Positions 1 to 6,559 of a DNA stretch of 64,000 bases are shown here, piece after piece (positions within the stretch are counted from its first letter, which is position 1; each line of letters begins with the position of its first letter). Position numbers and translations under genes: made by a program. Origin of the DNA: Candidatus Bipolaricaulota bacterium (GTDB taxonomy: Bacteria; Bipolaricaulota; Bipolaricaulia; M55B111); contig JAIPHJ010000008.1 in NCBI GenBank assembly GCA_021735245.1, positions 1-64,000 on the forward strand, given 5' to 3'. The notes under the pieces were generated by a model. It worked only from the letters and a program-made list of their open reading frames with translations. It was not told the DNA's origin and did not search any database.

Positions 1-41
1 AGTTTATTTCCCATATTGGGTATAAGGCGGGAAACGGGTTC

Positions 42-136
42 GATTGACTGCTGGGTCGATTGTCGTTAAAGAAAAACATTCCTGACCTTACGGGTTTGTG
101 GTTACAAGCCCCGCACCTTGGTGCGGGGTAATTGAC
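42..136 (+). repeat. Dispersed hairpin repeat, copy 1 (H1 type)
   Basis: A GC-rich hairpin (about 104-136) with arms around GCCCCGCAC and GTGCGGGG is followed by TAATTGAC. About 60 bases upstream lies GATTGACTGCTGGG (from 43), which recurs almost exactly ahead of the copy at 40127. Other H1 hairpins are at 26530, 31820, 32653 and 40187. The single hairpin beside a TTGAC-type tetranucleotide recalls IS200/IS605 element ends, but no transposase is near, so the origin is inferred. Confidence 0.6.
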
Positions 137-230
137 TTCAGAAAAACGTTGCGGAATTTTAACCAAAGTGATAGGGCGGAAATTTAGCCTTAACGGAAAG
201 GTTAAGACCAGTTTTTAGAACCGGGTTTTC

Positions 231-260
231 TTGACATAAACCATGAAGCATTACATTATA
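231..260 (+). promoter_or_regulatory. Candidate sigma-70 promoter for the PfkB gene
   Basis: TTGACA at 231-236 is separated by 18 bases from ATTATA at 255-260 (overlapping TATAT variants). It lies about 85 bases before the PfkB start and directly before the candidate leader reading frame at 296. Confidence 0.5.
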
Positions 261-295
261 TAGGCTCAGTATATTAAGAAAGGAGGGACTATTCT

Positions 296-358
296 TTGTC
301 TATACGGAAAGCGGGACACTATTTTTTAATCAAGGGGTTATTTTATGAAAAAGTTTGA
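296..358 (+). CDS. Candidate leader peptide overlapping the PfkB start
   Basis: A 20-codon frame starts at UUG 296, eight bases after a strong Shine-Dalgarno (AGGAGGG, 281-287), and ends at a TGA that overlaps the first codons of the PfkB gene (ATG 345). The predicted peptide begins MSIRKAGHYF. The PfkB gene also has its own ribosome site (AAGGGG, 333-337). The overlap suggests translational coupling. It may be chance; the Shine-Dalgarno with no other partner is the main support. Confidence 0.3.
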   Translation: MSIRKAGHYFLIKGLFYEKV

Positions 359-1223
359 GGTCATGTTGCTGGGTCACTTTACTAAGGATCGAGAAGTAGT
401 GGGGCAACAGGAGGCTGATCTTCTCGGCGGTGCGGTCTATTTCGGGGCGTTCCCGCTTAAAAAGATGGGGGTAAAAGTCGGGGTCGTTACTAAACTGGCC
501 GAGGAGGACTTTTCGGGACTTACGGAATTTAAAGAGGCCAATATTCCTGTATTCGCTTCCAGGGCCCCTGAAACTACGGGAATGAAAAACGTCTATCCCA
601 CCGAAAAACGGGAAGAAAGAAAGAGTTACCAGACAGGCTTTGCCGGACCTTTTGATCGAAGTGACTTACCCGAAGTTGACACTGAGATCTTCCATATTGG
701 GGCTCTATTGCGGGGGGAAGTTTCACCTGAATTGATAAAGCATTTGAGCCAGGGATCGGAGCTGGGGCTGGATTTACAGGGATTTGTTCGAAAAAAGAGT
801 GGCGACGACATTGTATTGGAAAAGTGGGAAAAAGCTGGAGAAGTCTTACCTTATGTTACCTATCTAAAGGCAGACGACAACGAGGCGGAGATCTTGACCG
901 GGGAAGAAGACCTGACCGGAGCGACTAAGGAGCTGGCCAGGCTGGGACCCGAAGAGGTTGTGGTTACCCACGACGATGGCGTAATAGCATACACAGAAGG
1001 TAAGGTCCATCGGGCCCCGTTTAGGCCTAAGTCTTTGGATGGTAGAACGGGCAGAGGGGATACCTGTATGGCAACCTACCTGGGTAAAAGGTCGCAAGGA
1101 TCGACTCCAGAGGAAGCAATAAGGTACGCGGCGGCTCTTACGACCCTTAAACTAGAGGAGCCGGGCCCGTTTAACAGGGAAATAGGTGAAGTCAAGAAGC
1201 TACTGGAAGAGCAACAATTTTAG
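345..1223 (+). CDS. PfkB-family carbohydrate kinase
   Basis: A 292-residue cytoplasmic kinase of the ribokinase/PfkB family, which transfers a phosphate from ATP to a sugar or nucleoside. The N-terminal region has the family glycine pair (LLGGAVYFGAFPLKKMG, about 26-42). The C-terminal anion-hole and catalytic motif appears as DGRTGRGDTC near residue 230, with the catalytic aspartate present, and a nucleotide-binding helix follows. Length matches the family. The start is set by AAGGGG seven bases upstream. It lies just ahead of a sugar ABC importer (1710-4962), so a role in phosphorylating the imported sugar or a released moiety is a reasonable inference. The substrate cannot be read from the sequence. 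Confidence 0.85.
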   Translation: MKKFEVMLLGHFTKDREVVGQQEADLLGGAVYFGAFPLKKMGVKVGVVTKLAEEDFSGLTEFKEANIPVFASRAPETTGMKNVYPTEKREERKSYQTGFAGPFDRSDLPEVDTEIFHIGALLRGEVSPELIKHLSQGSELGLDLQGFVRKKSGDDIVLEKWEKAGEVLPYVTYLKADDNEAEILTGEEDLTGATKELARLGPEEVVVTHDDGVIAYTEGKVHRAPFRPKSLDGRTGRGDTCMATYLGKRSQGSTPEEAIRYAAALTTLKLEEPGPFNREIGEVKKLLEEQQF

Positions 1224-1336
1224 CCAGTAACGGATTTCTAAAAATCCCTGGTTGTCCGTAAATATAGTAGATATTCTGTACGGTGAATCGAAATCCTGCC
1301 CGGAAAAGTAGTTACGGGATAAGTATACTGGGTAAT

Positions 1337-1364
1337 TTGACTTTTTATATTGTCTCTGTATAAT
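1337..1364 (+). promoter_or_regulatory. Strong candidate promoter with a long leader (intergenic 1224-1709)
   Basis: TTGACT at 1337-1342 and a perfect TATAAT at 1359-1364 with a 16-base spacer. Transcription would start near 1371, leaving about 340 bases of untranslated leader before the binding-protein gene at 1710. The leader holds a small foldback (AATAGAA/TTCTATT, near 1463-1480) but no riboswitch class I recognise. No other gene is visible in the 486-base gap. Confidence 0.55.
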
Positions 1365-1709
1365 GTAACAATTCTCGAAGGGGTCTAAAATATTAGATAT
1401 CATTTCGAAGGGAAACTACAGGTGGATGGGAGCCCGATATGTTGAAGAGAGGTTTCTCGTAAAATAGAATATTTTCTATTAGACTCCTAGACAGAAAGAT
1501 TATTAGAAGGGAAGGGCGGAATAATTTTTTAGATGCTGCCTGTTGGTGACAGTAAATATTCCATCTCATCCAACGGGGGTGAAACTAAAGTACCAGTTTT
1601 TATTTCTCAATTCGTTTAACGGAGCTATTTGATGTAACTAATTCTTTAGACTCGGAATTTTTTATTAATAACCATTCATTATAACTATAAAGGAGGTATT
1701 TCATAAAAA

Positions 1710-3005
1710 TTGAATAAAAAAATTGCTGTAGTGTTATTGCTGGGTATATTGGGAACCGCCCTGTTTTCGGTATTTAGTTTTAGTGCTGACGTACAACTTG
1801 ATTACTGGATTTGGGATCCAACTATTAGGGGAAAGTACGAGAAGGCAATAGAAGAATTCGAATCCCAGAACCCCGACATCGAGGTCAATCTGAATGCAAT
1901 AGAACCCGATAACTACTGGACGAAGATGAGGCTAAATGCCAGAACCAACCAGCTACCCGACGTCTTTAACATGAGTTCCGCGTTCTTGGAGCAGTGGGTA
2001 TCCAATGGATCGGTAATGGCCCTTGATAAGTTTCTAGAAGAAGACTTAAATCAGGAGAATTACTTCTCCCCTCTGTTTGACGTCCTCACGTTTGACGGCT
2101 CCACGTATGCCCTGCCGTTTGCCTGGGTTACCCCGGTTTTATACTACAATAAGGACGCTTTCGACGAAGCAGGAGTGGACTACCCGTCAAATGGCTGGAC
2201 CTGGGACGATTTTCTCAAGGCAGCCAGGAAGCTGACGAAAGACTCTAACGGTGACGGAAAAATCGACCAATGGGGTTTCTGGTTCTACGGTCGTTACGCC
2301 CATATCGAACCATGGATCTATCAAAACAACGGGCGACTGCTGGATGAAAACAAGCAGAACTTTGATCCCTCGCCCGAAGCCGTAGAAGCTTTAAGGTTCT
2401 TAACCGATCTCGTTCTGGAACACGAAGTGGCGCCGTCTAAGTCAGAGATGTCCGGGATAGATCAACAGAATGTTTTCCCCCAGGGCGAGGCAGCGATGTG
2501 GGTGGACGGCAGCTGGAGCATAGAGAATAACCGTCGCATTATCGGTGATAGTTTCGACTGGGGTATAGCTAAGGTCCCTCGCGGTCCAAGCTGGGAAGAG
2601 GATACTCTCTTTGCCTGGCCGGATAACATAGCCATCTCTCCGAACACTGACCATCCGGAAGCAGCCTGGAAACTCGCCAAATTCTTTAGCGGTCCCGGTC
2701 TGAGTTCAGATCTCTACATGGCCGGCAAGATACCCTCTTACAACCCCCTGGCAAAATCGGAAGAGTTCTTCAACCAGGATGCCCAACCTTCCAATATAAC
2801 AAAACTACTCGAGTGGGGTAGTCTGCCGATGAAGACGTCATTTACAAAAAGCTGGTCCGAATGGCGCGGTTACGCCGGTGCTGAAGGGCTTGGACTTACG
2901 GGTGCTATTGATCAAGTTATCAATGGCAGGAAGGATTTCGATCAGGCAATGAAAGAAGCCAACAAATACATCAACAAAGTTCTAGACGAAAACTACGAAG
3001 AATAA
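1710..3005 (+). CDS. Sugar ABC importer, extracellular solute-binding protein (family 1)
   Basis: A 431-residue lipidless exported binding protein. Residues 1-25 form a signal peptide (MNKKIAVVLLLGILGTALFS then an SFSA-type cleavage region). The mature start DVQLDYWIWDP and the repeated motifs for ligand closure, such as YALPFAWVTPVLYYNKDAFDEAG (split here as YALPF and YYNKDAF) and GEAAMWVDGSW, are typical of MalE/UgpB-like family 1 proteins. The start is UUG, 11 bases after AAAGGAGGT. It is followed by a hairpin (3025-3064) and two permease genes. No ATPase gene is in this operon, so a shared MsmK-type ATPase elsewhere is likely. The sugar bound is unknown. Confidence 0.9.
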   Translation: MNKKIAVVLLLGILGTALFSVFSFSADVQLDYWIWDPTIRGKYEKAIEEFESQNPDIEVNLNAIEPDNYWTKMRLNARTNQLPDVFNMSSAFLEQWVSNGSVMALDKFLEEDLNQENYFSPLFDVLTFDGSTYALPFAWVTPVLYYNKDAFDEAGVDYPSNGWTWDDFLKAARKLTKDSNGDGKIDQWGFWFYGRYAHIEPWIYQNNGRLLDENKQNFDPSPEAVEALRFLTDLVLEHEVAPSKSEMSGIDQQNVFPQGEAAMWVDGSWSIENNRRIIGDSFDWGIAKVPRGPSWEEDTLFAWPDNIAISPNTDHPEAAWKLAKFFSGPGLSSDLYMAGKIPSYNPLAKSEEFFNQDAQPSNITKLLEWGSLPMKTSFTKSWSEWRGYAGAEGLGLTGAIDQVINGRKDFDQAMKEANKYINKVLDENYEE

Positions 3006-3024
3006 CCGGTAAAATTTATACAGT

Positions 3025-3064
3025 AATAAAGGGGGGGAGAAGATGGTTTTCTCTCCCCTTTATT
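3025..3064 (+). terminator. Hairpin after the binding-protein gene (attenuator)
   Basis: AATAAAGGGG (3025-3034) pairs with CCCCTTTATT (3055-3064) around a purine-rich loop, followed by a short T-rich tail. It sits 20 bases after the binding-protein stop and before the permease genes. This looks like a partial terminator or a 3' stabiliser that gives more binding protein than permease. Confidence 0.7.
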
Positions 3065-3222
3065 TATTAAACTTGTAGATCATTTTTGAAAACTGCCGGT
3101 AAGCCAGAACATCGCTTCCTTTTATTCTCATTTAACTGTATACAATCCTTATTAAGGTTTGTTCGGCAAACAAAGTTACCCTAACAACTTTGAAGAGTAT
3201 TTAAAAACTTAAGGAGGGAAAC

Positions 3223-4110
3223 TTGAGAAACGGTGCTCGCAACTGGTATCAGTCCTGGCATCCTTACGCTTTCCTCGCTCTGGGAGTCGTAGGGCTGTTT
3301 GTCTTTAGGTTAGGGCCAATCGGGGCGGCCTTTTTCATGAGCTTCACCGAATGGAATATTATGGGAGATATAGAGTGGGTAGGGCTAGCCAACTACAAGG
3401 AAATGTTTGCGAGTGGGGATTTTTGGATAGTCCTGCGCAACACAGGGGTTTTTACTTTAATATACGTTCCCGGGGCACTCTTTGCGGGTTTTCTACTCTC
3501 CCTGGTTATAAATGTTAAAGTCAAGGCAGTAAGTTTCTTTCGCGCGTTGTTTTTCTCTCCCCTGGTTACTTCGGCGGTAGCTATAGGAATGGCCTGGAGC
3601 TGGATTCTTAGTCCAAAATTTGGAATACTCAATTATTTCATAAATGCAGCTTTAGGTATCGAAGGACCGGCCTGGTTGGGTAATCCTGATACGGCCCTGA
3701 TGGCGGTTGCGCTGGTATTTATTTGGAAGGAAGCAGGTTTCTATATGATTATATTTCTGGCTGGCTTACAAAACATTCCAAACAGCCTTTACGAAGTAGC
3801 TTCTGTGGATGGAGCTTCGTGGTGGCACAAGCTGAGAAAGATTACCCTACCTTTGTTGACGCCAACGACTTTTTTCGCCTTAATTATTGCCGTCTTTCGG
3901 TTATGGCAGCATTTTCAGTTAGTTTATGCCATGACCAAAGGAGGTCCGGGTATTTCTTCAACCACCCTGCCCTATTCGATTTACCAGAATGCTTTTGTCT
4001 TTTATAACATGGGTTATGCTTCCGCTTTAGCTTATGTTTTCGTATTAATCGTAGGGGCCATAACCGCTCTGAATTTTTACTACAAGAGCCGCTGGGTTAC
4101 ATATCAATGA
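3223..4110 (+). CDS. Sugar ABC importer permease, MalF type
   Basis: A 295-residue inner-membrane permease with about six membrane segments. The cytoplasmic EAA loop that docks on the ATPase is visible near residues 200-225 (YEVASVDGASWWHKLRKITL). It resembles MalF/UgpA-type subunits without the large periplasmic insertion. The start is UUG with AAGGAGGG a few bases upstream. The MalG-type partner follows after 21 bases, so the two form the membrane channel for the binding protein at 1710. Confidence 0.9.
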   Translation: MRNGARNWYQSWHPYAFLALGVVGLFVFRLGPIGAAFFMSFTEWNIMGDIEWVGLANYKEMFASGDFWIVLRNTGVFTLIYVPGALFAGFLLSLVINVKVKAVSFFRALFFSPLVTSAVAIGMAWSWILSPKFGILNYFINAALGIEGPAWLGNPDTALMAVALVFIWKEAGFYMIIFLAGLQNIPNSLYEVASVDGASWWHKLRKITLPLLTPTTFFALIIAVFRLWQHFQLVYAMTKGGPGISSTTLPYSIYQNAFVFYNMGYASALAYVFVLIVGAITALNFYYKSRWVTYQ

Positions 4111-4131
4111 AATCACATATAGAGGGAGAAT

Positions 4132-4962
4132 ATGAGTAAAACTCAAAAAGTCATATATTATACACTAGTTACCGGAATAGGTTTTATCTGGGCGTTCCCT
4201 TTTCTCTGGATGATGAATGCATCTTTTAGTACCCAGGAGGTAATATTTAGCCTCCCTCCTAAATTAGGTGACTTATTTACCTCTTCGAATCCTTTTATTA
4301 ACTATATAAAGGTTTTAACGGAGTATAATTTCTTCCGGTATATGCTAAATACGGCTTTTGTTACCGTTAGCGCTTCGGTTGGCCAGTTACTAACGTGCTC
4401 GCTGGCCGGGTTTGCTTTCGCCAGGATGAAATTCCGGGGTAAAAACGTTCTCTTTGGTCTTTTCCTCATGACGATGAGCGTGCCAATTCAGGTAGTTATA
4501 ATACCGGAGTTCTTACTCATGATGCACCTCGGATGGTTGGACACCTGGCTTCCGCTGATCGTTCCCTCGATCTTCGTGGGTTCGTTGGGAACTTTTTTGA
4601 TGCGTACTTTCTTTGAAAATATTCCTCAGGAAATCGAGGACTCTGCGGTCGTTGATGGTGCCGGCCCGTTCAGACTTTACTGGAACGTCTTTCTTCCTCA
4701 AGCAAAGACTCCGTTAATTACGCTTTTCATTCTTGCTTTTATTACAAACTGGAACCAGTTACTTCGACCGATACTCTATATAAATAGTAGAAGTCTGATG
4801 ACACTGCCAATGGCTTTGACTCAATTTCAGAGCCAATACGAGGCCGAATGGCATTTATTACTTACCGGTTCCGTTATAACCGTCGTGCCTCTCATAATAC
4901 TATATATCTTCCTCCAAAGATACGTCATAAGGGGTATGGCCAGGGTAGGAATAAAAGGCTAA
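4132..4962 (+). CDS. Sugar ABC importer permease, MalG type
   Basis: A 276-residue inner-membrane permease with six predicted helices and the EAA loop near residues 180-205 (IEDSAVVDGAGPFRLYWNVF). The N-terminal GFIWAFPFLWMMNASFS and the C-terminal LQRYVIRGMARVGIKG are hallmarks of the MalG/UgpE group. It pairs with the MalF-type subunit just upstream. The hairpin repeat at 4970 lies immediately after the stop, ahead of the glycosidase gene at 5126. Confidence 0.9.
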   Translation: MSKTQKVIYYTLVTGIGFIWAFPFLWMMNASFSTQEVIFSLPPKLGDLFTSSNPFINYIKVLTEYNFFRYMLNTAFVTVSASVGQLLTCSLAGFAFARMKFRGKNVLFGLFLMTMSVPIQVVIIPEFLLMMHLGWLDTWLPLIVPSIFVGSLGTFLMRTFFENIPQEIEDSAVVDGAGPFRLYWNVFLPQAKTPLITLFILAFITNWNQLLRPILYINSRSLMTLPMALTQFQSQYEAEWHLLLTGSVITVVPLIILYIFLQRYVIRGMARVGIKG

Positions 4963-4969
4963 CAGGGAC

Positions 4970-5029
4970 AAAAACCAGCCGATTCCTCCCCACAGCGAGC
5001 TGTGGGGCTTCCTCGGCAAGTTTTGGTGA
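4970..5029 (+). repeat. Dispersed hairpin repeat, H2 type, copy 1
   Basis: A nested foldback: AACCAGCCGA on the left pairs with TCGGCAAGTTTT on the right, enclosing a second stem CCCCACAG/CTGTGGGG. The same two-tier design recurs at 8770, 26601 and 32026. There is no T-run, so it is not a normal terminator. It separates the permease gene from the glycosidase gene. Confidence 0.7.
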
Positions 5030-5125
5030 AAGGTCTCGGTTATACGGAAACTTGCAATCAAACAAATTACTTTGAGTTGAAAAAACAGGTTCGACTACTA
5101 TCTGATTTATCTAAGGAGGGGCAAC

Positions 5126-6553
5126 ATCAGTTCGAGAAAAAAAACTTTCGAGGAAAGTGGGTTTAGATTTGAACGTACAAAGCGAAGCTTCGGAGAAGAA
5201 TATTTTGCGGCATCAAGTCTAAAGCTCAAGGACGAGTGGTCCCTTAGACCTCGCTTTTTGGAAGATAAAAGTTTTCCCGTCCTTGTATACGCTGCATCGA
5301 CGAGAGCATCCAAATTGAAGAAAAAGTTAGGGGAGGTCCATCCTGTAATTTCTTTCTTCCCTTCTTTACCGGGTGAGGACGTTGAAGACTTAACCGAAGA
5401 AATAACGGATTCCGGAGAAGTATTGCTATCCGCTCATTCACGAATAAATTATGCTTTGCGGAAAGCCCTGGAGAACGAGCAATTATTTATTGAAGACGGC
5501 AAGCTACGCTCCGAAGAGGTTAACAGCGCACGGTTGATAGAAATTCTGTACGAAAAAAATAATCTTTACGTCGAATCCGATCGATCCCGGAAAGAAAAAC
5601 TCCGAGAGAAGTCACAGCTCCTGCCGGTAAATAGTAACTGTGGCTTCCCTTCGCGAGTCAAGCACAAACACGAGATATTAATGAACGCTTCGTTCTTTTT
5701 GTTAGAGCCGAGCGATATGAAGAGTGTACATTCCCTTTTCTGTCAGCCCTACGGATTAATCCTGAACCGAGGTAAGGTTCTACACCCTCCTCTCTTCCCC
5801 CGGGGAGCCATTATTAGGGGAGAAGACGAAAGTAAAGCAGAAGTTTTATCCATCAGGGACGTAGATTTAAAGATAGGGGAAGAGAGGCTCAAGATTTCAG
5901 ACAACTGCAGTGTTTTTACCAGAGCAAAAACGTACCTTACCCCTGAAAATCCCCATGAAACGCATTTAGCAGTAGTTAACAATCAAATAGTTTCTTACAA
6001 AGAGAATGGAGGTTTAAGGGTCCCGGATGCTGGATTCGTTTTGGCAGTCAAAAAAGACCTCTTTAGCAAATTGGAACTCTCTTCTCGGGTTGAGTATTTC
6101 TGGCGGAATGACCCGGGGCCATCCCAACCGGTCTGGGGAATCCAGGTCGGCCCCGTTTTGTTCAGGGATGGATCAGTTCGTGACTCATTTGGTGAAGAAG
6201 CTTTCTCTGACCGCCATCCGCCAACCGTATTTCCTTACAACTGGAACGAAACTCCAGCGGCACGGCTTGCGATAGCCGTAACGGAGGATGAAGAAATGAT
6301 GCTGCTGGCGGTAGAGGGGTGCAACGACTCCGATTACCATCCCGGTTTCGATAGCCGAGGTGCAACGCTGGAGGAGTTGGTGGAGCTCTTGAGGGGAAAT
6401 AATGTCAAGTGTGCGCTCAATCTAGACGGCGGAGGGTCAACCAGTCTGTATTTCGAAGGAGGGAGCTGTATCAAAAAGGCAGATAGAAAGAAACTACCGG
6501 GTGTAGCTTATGAACGACCCGTTCCTTTAGTCATAACCGGTCGACAGGAGTGA
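5126..6553 (+). CDS. NAGPA-type phosphodiester glycosidase, probable AUC start
   Basis: The C-terminal half is a phosphodiester glycosidase domain (NAGPA/DUF2233, the family that includes the enzyme removing GlcNAc from GlcNAc-1-phosphodiesters), with the signature NLDGGGSTSLYFEGG near the end and WGIQVGPVLF before it. No signal peptide is seen, so it may act in the cytoplasm. The first canonical start (UUG 5258) has no ribosome site, yet the frame is open back to 5126, where AUC lies five bases after an excellent TAAGGAGGGG (5112-5121) and no AUG, GUG or UUG exists between. I therefore extend it by 44 residues. It ends seven bases before the nucleotidyltransferase-mutase gene. The N-terminal half is not recognised. 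Confidence 0.8.
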   Translation: MSSRKKTFEESGFRFERTKRSFGEEYFAASSLKLKDEWSLRPRFLEDKSFPVLVYAASTRASKLKKKLGEVHPVISFFPSLPGEDVEDLTEEITDSGEVLLSAHSRINYALRKALENEQLFIEDGKLRSEEVNSARLIEILYEKNNLYVESDRSRKEKLREKSQLLPVNSNCGFPSRVKHKHEILMNASFFLLEPSDMKSVHSLFCQPYGLILNRGKVLHPPLFPRGAIIRGEDESKAEVLSIRDVDLKIGEERLKISDNCSVFTRAKTYLTPENPHETHLAVVNNQIVSYKENGGLRVPDAGFVLAVKKDLFSKLELSSRVEYFWRNDPGPSQPVWGIQVGPVLFRDGSVRDSFGEEAFSDRHPPTVFPYNWNETPAARLAIAVTEDEEMMLLAVEGCNDSDYHPGFDSRGATLEELVELLRGNNVKCALNLDGGGSTSLYFEGGSCIKKADRKKLPGVAYERPVPLVITGRQE

Positions 6554-6559
6554 ACTACA

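Noticed and set aside
4970-5029. H2 hairpins as ordinary Rho-independent terminators
   Set aside because: No T-run follows on either strand, and the two-tier design is repeated at other loci, which points to a repeat family.
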